This document shows, piece after piece, positions 9,049 through 18,290 of a DNA stretch of 64,000 nucleotides. Below the pieces are notes generated by a model. It made no database searches. It was not told the DNA's origin and was given only the letters and a program-made list of their open reading frames with translations. The DNA comes from an uncultured Bacteroidota bacterium. Its GTDB lineage: Bacteria > Bacteroidota > Bacteroidia > Flavobacteriales > TMED113. The DNA lies in assembly GCA_902520385.1 (NCBI GenBank), contig CABYOB010000002.1, forward strand, positions 1-64,000, written 5' to 3'. Positions within the stretch are counted from its first letter, which is position 1; the number at the start of each line of letters is the position of its first letter. The position numbers and the translations under genes were made by a program.

Positions 9049-10488
9049 GTGATTGAAGAAAAAAAAATTGATGAAAAACGACAAGGAGAAATTTTGTCAA
9101 TAAGGTCAAAATCAAAAACACTAGCTACAAAAAAAATGTATCTCGAAAGTTATGGTTGTGCAATGAATTTTTCTGATAGTGAAATTGTAGCATCTATTTT
9201 ACAAGATGAAGGATACTCAACAACCAAAGAAATTGAAAACGCTGACATAGTTTTGATTAATACATGTTCTATAAGAGAAAAAGCAGAACAAACAGTTAGA
9301 AGAAGATTGAAGAATTTTTTGAAAATCAAACGCAAAAAACCCGAATTAACTATCGGTATACTTGGCTGTATGGCTGAAAGATTAAAAACAAAGTTTTTAG
9401 AACAAGAGAAAATAGTTGATTTAGTTGTTGGCCCAGACGCATATAGAGAATTGCCTAAACTAATAAAAGAACTAGAAGACGGACGCAAGGCTGTAAATGT
9501 AATTTTATCAACGGAAGAAACTTATGCTGATGTTATCCCGGTTAGATTAGGAAACAATAAAGTAACTGCTTTTATTTCAATCATGAGAGGATGCGATAAT
9601 ATGTGTTCTTTTTGTGTCGTGCCCTTTACGAGAGGAAGAGAAAGAAGTCGTGATCCTCTATCAATAGTAAATGAAATTCAAAATGTATACGAAAATGGAT
9701 ATAAAGAAGTTACTCTTCTTGGCCAAAACGTTGATTCGTATTTATGGAATAATGGTTTAAGCAAAAAGGAAATAAATAAACTACCCTTACAAAATCAAAA
9801 AAACAATATTAATTTCGCAAAACTATTAGAGCTCTCAGCAAAAAAATGTCCTAATATTAGAATAAGATTTTCAACTTCTCACCCTCAAGACATGGGAGAT
9901 GATGTATTATATACAATGGCAAAATATAAGAATATATGCAAATATATTCACCTGCCAGTTCAATCAGGAAGCTCAAGGATTTTAAAGCTCATGAACAGAG
10001 GTTACAGTAGAGATTGGTATATTGATAGAATTGATGCTATTAAAAGAATTATTCCTAATTGCGGCATTTCAATGGATATTATAACTGGATTTTGTTCTGA
10101 AACTGATTTTGACCATAACCAAACATTATCTTTAATGAATTATGTTAAATATGATTTTGGATACATGTTTAAATATTCTGAAAGACCTAATACTTTAGCT
10201 CAAAGAAAATACAAAGATGATGTAGATGAAAAAATAAAAAGCAAAAGATTAACTGAGATCATTACCCTTCAACAAAAACATTCACTACATAATAACAAAA
10301 AACATGTTGGAAGCATTAAAGAAGTTTTAGTTGAAGGTTACTCAAAAAAATCCAAAGACTTCCTCTATGGTAGAACTACACAAAATACAGTTGCTGTTTT
10401 TCCAAAAGAAGATATCAAAATTGGAGATTTAGTAAATATAAAAATTAATGACTGCACGTCTGCAACATTGTTAGGAAATAAATATTAA
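9049..10488 (+). CDS. miaB: tRNA-2-methylthio-N6-dimethylallyladenosine synthase MiaB
   Basis: 479 residues. The GTG start is chosen because the leader IDEKRQGEI is typical of MiaB in this phylum and no upstream ATG fits. The three cysteines of the auxiliary 4Fe-4S cluster lie in ESYGCAMN, NTCSIREKAEQ and LGCMAERL; the radical-SAM CxxxCxxC is in GCDNMCSFCVVPFTRG. A TRAM domain closes the protein (GRTTQNTVAVFP). MiaB methylthiolates the isopentenyl-adenosine at position 37 of tRNAs reading UNN codons. Its stop codon directly abuts the ATG of the sigma-54 activator, so the two are co-transcribed. Confidence 0.95.
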   Translation: MIEEKKIDEKRQGEILSIRSKSKTLATKKMYLESYGCAMNFSDSEIVASILQDEGYSTTKEIENADIVLINTCSIREKAEQTVRRRLKNFLKIKRKKPELTIGILGCMAERLKTKFLEQEKIVDLVVGPDAYRELPKLIKELEDGRKAVNVILSTEETYADVIPVRLGNNKVTAFISIMRGCDNMCSFCVVPFTRGRERSRDPLSIVNEIQNVYENGYKEVTLLGQNVDSYLWNNGLSKKEINKLPLQNQKNNINFAKLLELSAKKCPNIRIRFSTSHPQDMGDDVLYTMAKYKNICKYIHLPVQSGSSRILKLMNRGYSRDWYIDRIDAIKRIIPNCGISMDIITGFCSETDFDHNQTLSLMNYVKYDFGYMFKYSERPNTLAQRKYKDDVDEKIKSKRLTEIITLQQKHSLHNNKKHVGSIKEVLVEGYSKKSKDFLYGRTTQNTVAVFPKEDIKIGDLVNIKINDCTSATLLGNKY

Positions 10489-11706
10489 ATGATTGATTTA
10501 CAAAAAATAAAGCAACGTTTTGGAGTTATCGGAAATTCCGTTCTATTAGACAGATGTCTAATGAAGGCAACCCAAGTCTCACAAACTGAGATATCTGTTT
10601 TAATAACTGGAGAAAGTGGGACAGGAAAAGATATTATCCCTAAAATTATTCATACTAAATCTATACGAAAACATGGTCCATTTATTGCTGTTAACTGCGG
10701 GGCTATTCCTGAAGGAACCATGGATAGTGAATTATTTGGACATGAAAAGGGAGCATTTACTGGAGCTATTAATAATCGAAAAGGTTATTTTGAAGAAGCA
10801 AATAATGGGACTATTTTTTTAGATGAACTAGGAGACATGCCTATTTCAACTCAAGCCAGACTATTACGTGTTTTAGAGAATGGGGAGTTTATAAGAGTAG
10901 GTTCTTCAAAAATTCAAAAAACTAATGTTAGGATCATTGCAGCAACAAATATAAATTTAAAAGAAGCTGTTTCTACAAAAAAATTTAGAGAAGATTTATA
11001 CTATAGGTTAAATACAGTGGAAATAAAAATGCCTTCATTAAGAAAAAGAAAAGAGGACATACATATATTATTTAGAAAATTTGCAAGAGATTTTGCTGAC
11101 AAAAATAATATACCTCAAATTTCGCTGACAGAAAAAGCCATAAACCTTCTTAATAAATATAATTGGCCAGGAAACATTAGAGAGCTAAAAAATTTTACTG
11201 AAAAAATATCCATAATTGAAGAAAAAAGACTATTGTCAGAAAAAGATATTGAACCCCATTTTCCATCTCAGGAACACTCCCTAATTAGAGGAAATATTAA
11301 AAGCTCTAATTTATCTGAAAGAGAGATTCTTTATAAAGTACTTTTTGAAATGAAAAATGATATAAATAACTTAAAAGAAATATTAAATTCATTTTCACAA
11401 AATAAAAATTATAAAACAACTATAATTGATTCTATTGATCAAAAAGAAGATGTTGAAAAAGATGAAATAAAATTACAAGAAATAGAAATCAATAAATTAA
11501 ATAATTACTCAGTTTCTAATTCTCATCTAAAATCTGAACCTATTGAAGAAACTATTGAGGAAAATCTATCCTTAGAAACTCAAGAAATGAATATAATTAA
11601 AAAAGCGCTTGAAAAATACAAAGGGAAAAGATCTTTAACTGCAAAAGAGTTAGGTATTTCTGAGAGAACCCTTTATAGAAAAATTAAGTATTATGACCTT
11701 AAGTAA
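10489..11706 (+). CDS. Sigma-54-dependent transcriptional activator without receiver domain
   Basis: 405 residues. The AAA+ domain begins almost at the N-terminus: Walker A GESGTGKD (41-48), the sigma-54 contact loop GAFTGA (88-93), Walker B GTIFLDELGD (107-116) and the arginine-finger region FREDLYYRLN. A poorly conserved linker (about 265-355) leads to a C-terminal Fis-type helix-turn-helix (LTAKELGISERTLYRKIKYY). No receiver, GAF or PAS domain precedes the AAA+ domain, as in PspF, so activity must be set by a partner protein or by expression. It lies between miaB and lptE, 1.3 kb before a sigma-54-like promoter at groES, which makes groESL a plausible target. Confidence 0.92.
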   Translation: MIDLQKIKQRFGVIGNSVLLDRCLMKATQVSQTEISVLITGESGTGKDIIPKIIHTKSIRKHGPFIAVNCGAIPEGTMDSELFGHEKGAFTGAINNRKGYFEEANNGTIFLDELGDMPISTQARLLRVLENGEFIRVGSSKIQKTNVRIIAATNINLKEAVSTKKFREDLYYRLNTVEIKMPSLRKRKEDIHILFRKFARDFADKNNIPQISLTEKAINLLNKYNWPGNIRELKNFTEKISIIEEKRLLSEKDIEPHFPSQEHSLIRGNIKSSNLSEREILYKVLFEMKNDINNLKEILNSFSQNKNYKTTIIDSIDQKEDVEKDEIKLQEIEINKLNNYSVSNSHLKSEPIEETIEENLSLETQEMNIIKKALEKYKGKRSLTAKELGISERTLYRKIKYYDLK

Positions 11707-12199
11707 TCATCTTTTTTGTTTTTTTATTATCATTTTTTTTACCAATGGTTGTGGGATATATTCTTTTTCTGGCTCTTCAATTCCTGCAAACGCTCAAACA
11801 GTATATATTAAAGAAATACAAAACAATTCACTTCTCTCAAGCCCTGAACTAGCTCAGCTAATTACAGAAAGCTTAAATAATTATATATTAACTAAAACTA
11901 AACTAAAAACCTCCTCAATTAATCCAGATTTATCTTTTTCAGGAAAAATAACTAAATATAATGTTAACCCAATCTCCATTAACTCGGAAGATAATGCTTC
12001 TCAAAATAGACTATTTATTGAAGTTGAAATTTATTATGAAAACTCAATTGATAGCTTAAATAATTTTTTAAAAACATTCTCAAACTATGTAGACTTTAAT
12101 AGTTCTGAAAATTTTATAGACTTAGAAAGTGAATTAAACATATTAATTATTGATAAATTAGTTGAAGATATTTTTAATGCCTCTTTTTCAAATTGGTAA
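11693..12199 (+). CDS. lptE: LPS assembly lipoprotein LptE
   Basis: 168 residues. It has a lipoprotein signal with lipobox FFTNGC, followed by GIYSFSGSSIPANAQTVYIKEI, the typical start of Bacteroidota LptE. In the family LptE plugs the LptD barrel and helps insert lipopolysaccharide into the outer membrane. Its start overlaps the end of the sigma-54 activator by 14 nt and its end abuts the next gene, so it lies in the middle of the miaB-secG operon. Family similarity is modest beyond the N-terminus, as usual for LptE; the conserved neighbourhood strengthens the call. Confidence 0.82.
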   Translation: MTLSNHLFCFFIIIFFTNGCGIYSFSGSSIPANAQTVYIKEIQNNSLLSSPELAQLITESLNNYILTKTKLKTSSINPDLSFSGKITKYNVNPISINSEDNASQNRLFIEVEIYYENSIDSLNNFLKTFSNYVDFNSSENFIDLESELNILIIDKLVEDIFNASFSNW

Positions 12200-12201
12200 C
12201 T

Positions 12202-12756
12202 ATGAGTAAAAAAATTATAACTACATTTCTTTCTGGAAAAATAAATTCAGATAATAATCACTTCAAAATCAAAGAAATGATTGAACTCTTTCCATACTGT
12301 GAAACAATTAGAAAAATAGACGTTTTAATTAAAAATAGCAATGAAGACATTACATTTGAAGAAACTCTTACCAAAACAGCATTATACAGTAGTAATCGAA
12401 AAAGCTTATTCCTATTAATATTAAAAGAATCTGACTCTACATTATTTAACAAAATTCATGAAAAAGGGGAGATCAACTTAAAAACTAAACTTTCATTTCA
12501 AGATTGGTTAAAATCATCAACTTCAAATAACATAAATAAAAAAGTTAGTACAGGAAATAAAGCCAAAACTATTAACTACAATAAAAACACTGATGATTTA
12601 ATGACTGAAACTTTAGCAAAATTATACATTGAACAAGGTCATTTTGACCAAGCTTTAAGAGCATATCAAATTCTACGTTTGAAATATCCAAAAAAAAGTA
12701 GTTTATTTGCAACTGAAATAAAGAAGATAACTAAGTTAAAATTAAATAACAAGTGA
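12202..12756 (+). CDS. Hypothetical protein with C-terminal TPR-like repeat
   Basis: 184 residues from the ATG giving MSKKIITTFLSG; a TTG three codons earlier lies inside lptE and is less likely. No signal peptide or membrane helix is seen, so it is probably cytoplasmic. The last 50 residues form one TPR-like helix pair (TETLAKLYIEQGHFDQALRAYQILRLKYPKK), suggesting protein-protein contact. The N-terminal two thirds resemble nothing I can name. A gene of this type lies between lptE and secG in many Flavobacteriales, and its stop overlaps the secG start by one base. Confidence 0.8.
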   Translation: MSKKIITTFLSGKINSDNNHFKIKEMIELFPYCETIRKIDVLIKNSNEDITFEETLTKTALYSSNRKSLFLLILKESDSTLFNKIHEKGEINLKTKLSFQDWLKSSTSNNINKKVSTGNKAKTINYNKNTDDLMTETLAKLYIEQGHFDQALRAYQILRLKYPKKSSLFATEIKKITKLKLNNK

Positions 12757-12974
12757 TGGGATTTTTAATATTTTTAATAATAGTCGTATGTATTTTTCTC
12801 GCTTTGATTGTTTTAGTACAAAATTCAAAGGGAGGTGGATTATCCTCTACCTTCGGTGGTGGAAATCAAATTATGGGAGTTAAAAAAACTGCCGATGTTC
12901 TAGAAAAAACCACTTGGATTCTTGCTGCTATCCTAGTTGCACTATGCTTAATCTATAATATTTACGCATTTTAA
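12756..12974 (+). CDS. secG: Preprotein translocase subunit SecG
   Basis: 72 residues with two transmembrane helices (about residues 2-22 and 50-70) joined by the conserved glycine-rich loop QNSKGGGLSSTFGGGNQIMG. SecG assists SecYEG-mediated export. The ATG overlaps the preceding stop as TGATG; a GTG one codon earlier is possible but less likely. It is the last gene of the miaB operon before groES, which has its own promoter. Confidence 0.93.
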   Translation: MGFLIFLIIVVCIFLALIVLVQNSKGGGLSSTFGGGNQIMGVKKTADVLEKTTWILAAILVALCLIYNIYAF

Positions 12975-12995
12975 ATATAAAAAAGTTGAAAATTA

Positions 12996-13008
12996 TGACA
13001 ACTTGTCA
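12996..13008. promoter_or_regulatory. Inverted repeat upstream of the groES promoter, candidate activator site
   Basis: TGACAA-C-TTGTCA, two perfect 6-bp arms around one base, ends 12 nt before the -24 element of the sigma-54-like groES promoter. An activator or repressor site is possible. An alternative reading is a weak terminator for secG (AAGTTG...CAACTT hairpin followed by a T-run at 13013-13021). Confidence 0.4.
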
Positions 13009-13020
13009 CTAGTTTTTTTT

Positions 13021-13036
13021 TGGCATAATTTTTGTC
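13021..13036 (+). promoter_or_regulatory. Sigma-54-like (-24/-12) promoter of groESL
   Basis: TGGCATAATTTTTGTC aligns with the RpoN consensus TGGCAC..(N5)..TTGC: TGGCA at the -24 side and TTG at the -12 side with exact spacing (10 nt between GG and the -12 dinucleotide). The only core departure is GT for GC at -12. Transcription would start near 13046, about 20 nt before the groES ATG. The same stretch does not match TAnnTTTG at the correct spacing (one extra base). Confidence 0.6.
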
Positions 13037-13066
13037 AATTTTTACTTAAATTAAAAACTAAAATCT

Positions 13067-13333
13067 ATGAAATTAAAACCATTAGCTGATAGAGTTCTTG
13101 TTGAACCCTTAGCTGCAGAAGAAAAAGTTGGAGGTATTTACATCCCAGATACCGCAAAAGAAAAGCCTCAAAAAGGAAAAATTGTGGCGGTGGGACCTGG
13201 TGAGAAAGACAATAAAATAACTTTAAAAGTTGGAGATTGTGTTTTGTATGGTAAATACTCCGGAACAGAAATAAATTATGAAGGATCAGATTATCTAATA
13301 ATGAAAGAATCTGATGTACTAGCAATTATATAA
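13067..13333 (+). CDS. groES: Co-chaperonin GroES
   Basis: 88 residues, starting MKLKPLADRVLVEPL. The mobile loop region is GGIYIPDTAKEKPQKG, and the family motif VGPGEKD(N)K and the roof region VGDCVLYGKYSGTEI are present. GroES caps the GroEL ring and closes the folding chamber. It is followed by groEL after 28 nt in a two-gene operon with its own, apparently sigma-54-type, promoter. Confidence 0.97.
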   Translation: MKLKPLADRVLVEPLAAEEKVGGIYIPDTAKEKPQKGKIVAVGPGEKDNKITLKVGDCVLYGKYSGTEINYEGSDYLIMKESDVLAII

Positions 13334-13361
13334 ATACTAAAAACTATTTAACTTTAAAAAA

Positions 13362-15005
13362 ATGGCAAAAGAAATTAAATTTAACAGTGATGCAAGAGAT
13401 GCATTAAAAAGAGGCGTGGACTCATTATCAAATGCGGTAAAAGTAACATTAGGACCCAAAGGTAGAAATGTTGTTATCGATAAAAAATTTGGATCTCCAT
13501 CAATTACTAAAGACGGTGTAACAGTAGCCAAAGAAATTGAATTAGAAAATACTATTGAAAATATGGGAGCACAAATGGTCAAGGAAGTTGCTTCTAAAAC
13601 TGCCGATCAAGCTGGAGATGGAACAACAACTGCAACTATTTTAGCTCAATCAATGGTCTCTAATGGATTAAAAAATGTTGCTGCAGGCGCAAGTCCTATG
13701 GATCTTAAAAGAGGTATGGACAAAGCAGTCAAAACTATTGTTTCAAATCTTAAAAAACAATCACAAAATGTAGGTGACAATAATAAGAAAATTGAACAAG
13801 TTGCTACCATTTCTGCTAATAATGATAATACAATAGGCACATTAATTGCTGAAGCAATGGAAAAAGTTAGTAAAGAAGGTGTCATTACAGTAGAAGAAGC
13901 TAAAGGCACTGAAACAACTGTAGAAATCGTAGAAGGCATGCAATTTGATCGTGGTTATTTATCTCCTTACTTTGTTACTGATAGTGAAAAAATGGAAACT
14001 GAATTAGAAAATCCAGTAATATTAATTTTTGATAAAAAAATATCTAATATGAAAGATTTACTTCCAATTTTAGAACAAACTCAAAAAACAAATCAGCCGT
14101 TATTAATAATAGCTGAAGATGTAGATGGGGAAGCATTAGCTACATTAGTTGTTAATAAAATTAGAGGAGCTTTAAAAATAGCTGCTGTAAAAGCACCTGG
14201 CTTTGGTGATAGAAGAAAAGAAATTCTAGAAGATATTGCTATTTTAACTGGTGGTAGCGTGATTTCAGAAGAAAGAGGGCATAAATTAGAAAGTGCAACA
14301 ATTGATATGTTAGGTAAATGTGAAAAAGTAACAATCGACAAAGACAATACTATTATTGTTAATGGTAGTGGAAAAAAAACAGATATTCAAAATCGCGTGA
14401 AACAAATCAAAGCTCAAATTGAAAACACCTCATCTGATTATGATAAAGAAAAACTTCAAGAAAGATTAGCAAAGCTTTCAGGTGGGGTAGCGGTATTATA
14501 CGTTGGGGCCCCGAGTGAAGTAGAAATGAAAGAAAAGAAAGACCGAGTTGATGATGCGTTAGCTGCAACAAAGGCAGCAATTGAAGAAGGTATTGTTCCT
14601 GGTGGTGGGGTTGCTTTAGTTAGAGCTGGACAAGACTTGAAAAATTTAACTGGAGAAAATGAAGATGAATCTACAGGAATTCAAATTGTTGCAAATTCAA
14701 TTGAGGAGCCATTAAAACAAATTGTAAAAAATGCTGGAGGAGAAGGTGCTGTAATTGTTTCTAAAGTTAGAGAAGGAAAAGCTGATTTTGGTTATAATGC
14801 AAAAGCTGATAAATTTGAAAATTTATTTAAAACTGGTATAATTGATCCAACAAAAGTAACTAGAGTTGCTTTAGAAAACGCAAACTCTGTTGCTGGAATG
14901 TTATTAACTACTGAATGTGTTCTAGCTGACATCAAAGAAGAAAATAGCAATCCTATACCCGGTGGAGGCATGCCAATGGGAGGGGGAATGCCAGGAATGA
15001 TGTAA
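13362..15005 (+). CDS. groEL: Chaperonin GroEL
   Basis: 547 residues, full length. The ATP-binding signature is VTLGPKGRNVVIDK and DGTTTATIL. The apical substrate-binding region includes YLSPYFVTD. The tail ends in the flexible GGM-type repeat GGGMPMGGGMPGMM. It folds a broad set of cytoplasmic proteins together with GroES. Codon use looks more constrained than in the neighbouring genes, as expected for a highly expressed protein. A strong hairpin terminator follows 10 nt after the stop. Confidence 0.98.
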   Translation: MAKEIKFNSDARDALKRGVDSLSNAVKVTLGPKGRNVVIDKKFGSPSITKDGVTVAKEIELENTIENMGAQMVKEVASKTADQAGDGTTTATILAQSMVSNGLKNVAAGASPMDLKRGMDKAVKTIVSNLKKQSQNVGDNNKKIEQVATISANNDNTIGTLIAEAMEKVSKEGVITVEEAKGTETTVEIVEGMQFDRGYLSPYFVTDSEKMETELENPVILIFDKKISNMKDLLPILEQTQKTNQPLLIIAEDVDGEALATLVVNKIRGALKIAAVKAPGFGDRRKEILEDIAILTGGSVISEERGHKLESATIDMLGKCEKVTIDKDNTIIVNGSGKKTDIQNRVKQIKAQIENTSSDYDKEKLQERLAKLSGGVAVLYVGAPSEVEMKEKKDRVDDALAATKAAIEEGIVPGGGVALVRAGQDLKNLTGENEDESTGIQIVANSIEEPLKQIVKNAGGEGAVIVSKVREGKADFGYNAKADKFENLFKTGIIDPTKVTRVALENANSVAGMLLTTECVLADIKEENSNPIPGGGMPMGGGMPGMM

Positions 15006-15014
15006 ATTGATAAT

Positions 15015-15044
15015 AAAAAGGCTTGATTTCGATCAAGCCTTTTT
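15015..15044. terminator. Bidirectional terminator between groEL and ftsZ
   Basis: A 13-bp perfect stem (AAAAAGGCTTGAT paired with its complement) closed by a TTCG loop, with A-run and T-run flanks, so it can end transcription from both sides. It separates the groESL operon from the 3' end of the convergent dcw cluster. Confidence 0.92.
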
Positions 15045-15055
15045 ATTATAACTAC

Positions 15056-16936
15056 CTAATCTACATTATCATGTAAAAAAGAATTATTGCTTCTTAATTC
15101 TTGTTCGTTCTCATTTAATGTTAACCTAGAAATTGGTTCTTCTGAATCTGATCCTTCTATGTCATCTAATTGAACACCTTGTCTTTTATATGCAGGCTCA
15201 TCTTCTATATGCTGCATGTGCCTAGATTCTTTTTTTAACTCCAAATCATAATTATACCTATCTAATCTATTTGATCTTTCCTCTGCTATTCTTTTTTGCT
15301 CTTGAATTAAATTATAAGCATCGTTATCTCCAGGGAGAGAAGAGTTTGCAACTGATTCTATATTTCCAATAGCACTTTTATTATCACTAACTAATGTGTC
15401 TATTTTAGCTTCACTAACCTCATTTATTATTGGTGTATCTATTTTAGATTCACTATCCTCATTTATTATTGGTGTATCTATTTTAGATTCACTATCCTCA
15501 TTTATTATTGATGTATCTATTTTAGATTCACTAACCTCATTTATTATTGGTGTATCTATTTTAGATTCACTAACCTCATTTATTATTGGTGTATCTATTT
15601 TAGATTCTATATTACTGCTATCATTAAATCCTAATTCTCCCTCTTGTATTTCTGAATCAGAATATATATTAGATACATCAAGAGATATTGTGTTTTTTTC
15701 TAACTCCTCATTCTTTAACTCTGTTGTATTATTTTTTTTAGTATTAATCGAAAGGTCTATGTTTTCACTTTTTTCATCTTCAGAGCTTAGTTCGTGAATT
15801 ATAATATTAGGCTTTTGTGAAATTGGATCAATATTAGTTCCGAAGGATCCTGTAGCAATTATTGTAACACTTATACTATCCTCCAGACTTTCATCATCAC
15901 CAACTCCCATAATAATATCAACATCTCCTCCTGACTCATTTTGAATATGAGTATTTATTTCACCTATTTCATCAAAAGTTATTTCATCATTCCCTGACAT
16001 TAGTAATAATAAGACTTTATCTGCCCCCCTAATTGTATTTAAATTTAACAAAGGAGAATCTAATGCCTTTTTGATAGCATTCATTGCTCTATTTTCTCCA
16101 CTTGCTTTAGCAGAGCCCATAATTGCTGTTCCGCTATTCTTTAATACTGTTTTTGCATCATTTAAATCAATATTAACCTGTGCTTTTACAGTAATGACTT
16201 CAGAAATTCCTTTTGCCGCCACTGTTAGTACCTCATCAGATTTAGCAAACCCAGTTTTAAATCCTAACGTTCCATATATCTCAATAAGTCTATCATTATT
16301 AATAACAATTAAAGAGTCAACATGCTGCTTCATTTTTTCAATGCCTAATTGGGCTTGTTGCATTCTTTTTTTACCTTCAAAAGAAAATGGAACAGTCACA
16401 ATAGCAATAGTTAAAATATCTAACTCTTTTGCTTTCTGAGCAATTATAGGTGCCGCACCTGTCCCTGTTCCTCCTCCCATTCCTGCAGTAATAAAAACCA
16501 TTTTTGTTCCTTGTTTCAAGATGGTGTTAATTTCATTAATACTTTCTAATGCTGAATTCTCACCAACTTCAGGATCTTCACCTGCTCCCAAACCCTCAGT
16601 AAGCTTTATTCCTAATTGAATTTGTGTAGGAATTAAACTATTATTTAAGGCCTGTGCATCAGTGTTACAAATAACAAAATCTACCCCCTGGATACCCTGT
16701 TCGAACATATAGTTAACTGCATTACTTCCACCGCCTCCAACACCAATAACCTTAATGGCAGATGATTGATTCTTCGGAAGATCAAATTCTACAACTGAGT
16801 CATCTTGAATATTAATACTTGTGGCGCTCTTCTGATCTTCAACTTCAAAATCTAAACTATCTGCAAACTCCATAAAATTATCTGAAGAATTTTTTTCTTC
16901 ATTTAAATTATCATTAGTTAAATCTTCTATTTTCAT
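15056..16936 (-). CDS. ftsZ: Cell division protein FtsZ with long repeat-containing C-terminal linker
   Basis: 626 residues. The tubulin-like GTPase core occupies about residues 58-380: VIGVGGGGSNAVNYM, the GTP signature GMGGGTGTGAAP and the NNDRL region. A long disordered acidic linker follows, including five tandem 13-residue repeats of the type ESKIDTPIINEVS. The end EPAYKRQGVQLDD...NNSFLHDNVD is the tail usual in Flavobacteriales and contains the conserved EPAYKR segment that probably binds FtsA. FtsZ polymerises at midcell to form the division ring. It is the last gene of the dcw cluster and follows ftsA by 15 nt. Confidence 0.97.
   Translation of the reverse strand: MKIEDLTNDNLNEEKNSSDNFMEFADSLDFEVEDQKSATSINIQDDSVVEFDLPKNQSSAIKVIGVGGGGSNAVNYMFEQGIQGVDFVICNTDAQALNNSLIPTQIQLGIKLTEGLGAGEDPEVGENSALESINEINTILKQGTKMVFITAGMGGGTGTGAAPIIAQKAKELDILTIAIVTVPFSFEGKKRMQQAQLGIEKMKQHVDSLIVINNDRLIEIYGTLGFKTGFAKSDEVLTVAAKGISEVITVKAQVNIDLNDAKTVLKNSGTAIMGSAKASGENRAMNAIKKALDSPLLNLNTIRGADKVLLLLMSGNDEITFDEIGEINTHIQNESGGDVDIIMGVGDDESLEDSISVTIIATGSFGTNIDPISQKPNIIIHELSSEDEKSENIDLSINTKKNNTTELKNEELEKNTISLDVSNIYSDSEIQEGELGFNDSSNIESKIDTPIINEVSESKIDTPIINEVSESKIDTSIINEDSESKIDTPIINEDSESKIDTPIINEVSEAKIDTLVSDNKSAIGNIESVANSSLPGDNDAYNLIQEQKRIAEERSNRLDRYNYDLELKKESRHMQHIEDEPAYKRQGVQLDDIEGSDSEEPISRLTLNENEQELRSNNSFLHDNVD
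15402..15607 (-). repeat. ftsZ: Five 39-bp tandem repeats inside the ftsZ linker
   Basis: Five full 39-bp units (15402-15596) plus an 11-bp partial unit, nearly identical and in frame, each encoding 13 residues with the core SKIDTPIINE. The copies differ at only a few bases, so they are recent duplications and may vary in number between strains. Confidence 0.9.
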
Positions 16937-16951
16937 AAAATTGTTAATTTT

Positions 16952-18286
16952 TTAATTGTCATTATTTTTTTCTTCTAAATTTTCGTTAGCAAACAAAGAA
17001 CCTAATTTACCAGCACCTGTTACAAATTTTTCTGCCCATTTTCCAAAAAAATCTTTCGAATCTTCTGCCTCTCCATCTTCAATTTCAGTTGGAGCCATCT
17101 TTTTATTATTCATATACCTCAAAACTAAACCAACTGAAGTAGCATATATAGGACTTGATAATTCTTCTGGGGATGTATGATCTAAATATTCATTAGCTAA
17201 ACCAATTCTAGTAGGCATGCCCGTCACATATTCACATAATTGTTTTATGTGTTTTAAATTCGCTCCTCCTCCAGTTAAAACAATTCCTGCTATTAATTTA
17301 TTTCTTTGGTGATTACTATCTTGATATAATTTTATTTCTTTATTTACATCATTTAATATCTCCTCTAGTCTTGCTCTTATTATTTTAGATAGATTTTTAA
17401 TTGATATTTCCTTAGGCTCATGACCTTTTAAGCCAGGTATGGAAACTATTTCATTTTCATTATTTTCTGAGGGAAGTGCTGATCCAAATTTTAATTTTAA
17501 CTGTTCTGCTTGTTTTTCTATAATTGAACAGCCTTCTTTTATATCATTTGTTATTATATTACCACCAAATGGTATTACAGCTGTATGTCGGATAATTTTA
17601 TCTTTAAAAATAGCGATATCAGTTGTCCCTCCACCAATATCAACTAAAACAACTCCCGCATCTCTTTCTTCCTCAGTCACCGTGGACTCTAAAGAAGCTA
17701 AAGGCTCTAAATGTATATCCGCTACTTTAAGACCTGCATCTTGGACACATCTAGTTATATTATTCATGGCTGAAATTTGACCTGCGACAACATGAAAATT
17801 TGCTTCTAATTTACTTCCACACATTCCTTCTGGCCTTAAAATATTTGACTCATTATCTATCTTGTATTCTTGAGCTAAAACATGTATAATTTCTTCACCC
17901 GGCTCTAATTTTAATTTTTTAACATTACTCACTAATTTTTTTGTATCATGTAAATCTATATATTTTTCTGAATCTTCTCTAATTATATAGTCTATGTGTT
18001 GCATACTTCTTATATGTTGCCCTGCTATACCAACAGCAACTTCAATAATATCTAAATTGGTTTTTTCTTTTGCTTCTTTTAAGGCACTTTCAATTGATTC
18101 AATCGTTTGAACAATATTAGCAACAACACCCCTCTTTACCCCCAATGACTTTGATTTTCCATAGCCTAAAACTTCTAATTTTCCATGTTCATTTTTTTTT
18201 CCAACTAAACAAACAATTTTTGTTGTACCAATATCTAAGGCAACAAAAAAATCATTTTTATTAATTTTTTCTTTCAAAACTTCCAT
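16952..18286 (-). CDS. ftsA: Cell division protein FtsA
   Basis: 444 residues with the actin/Hsp70-type ATPase fold: phosphate-1 motif FVALDIGTTKIVCLVG, SHS2-domain region GIAGQHIRS, phosphate-2 motif VVLVDIGGGTTDIAIF and adenosine motif IVLTGGGANLKHI. It anchors FtsZ filaments to the membrane, probably through a short amphipathic helix near the C-terminus (KFVTGAGKLGSLF). It lies between ftsQ (4-nt gap) and ftsZ, the usual order. Confidence 0.96.
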   Translation of the reverse strand: MEVLKEKINKNDFFVALDIGTTKIVCLVGKKNEHGKLEVLGYGKSKSLGVKRGVVANIVQTIESIESALKEAKEKTNLDIIEVAVGIAGQHIRSMQHIDYIIREDSEKYIDLHDTKKLVSNVKKLKLEPGEEIIHVLAQEYKIDNESNILRPEGMCGSKLEANFHVVAGQISAMNNITRCVQDAGLKVADIHLEPLASLESTVTEEERDAGVVLVDIGGGTTDIAIFKDKIIRHTAVIPFGGNIITNDIKEGCSIIEKQAEQLKLKFGSALPSENNENEIVSIPGLKGHEPKEISIKNLSKIIRARLEEILNDVNKEIKLYQDSNHQRNKLIAGIVLTGGGANLKHIKQLCEYVTGMPTRIGLANEYLDHTSPEELSSPIYATSVGLVLRYMNNKKMAPTEIEDGEAEDSKDFFGKWAEKFVTGAGKLGSLFANENLEEKNNDN

Positions 18287-18290
18287 TTTA

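Noticed and set aside
15402..15607. Tandem repeats considered as a CRISPR array
   Set aside because: Units are contiguous with no spacers and are coding in frame.
15396..15797. 133-aa frame opposite the ftsZ linker with regular repeats
   Set aside because: The repetition is the mirror of the in-frame ftsZ repeats; the ftsZ frame continues to a conserved family tail.
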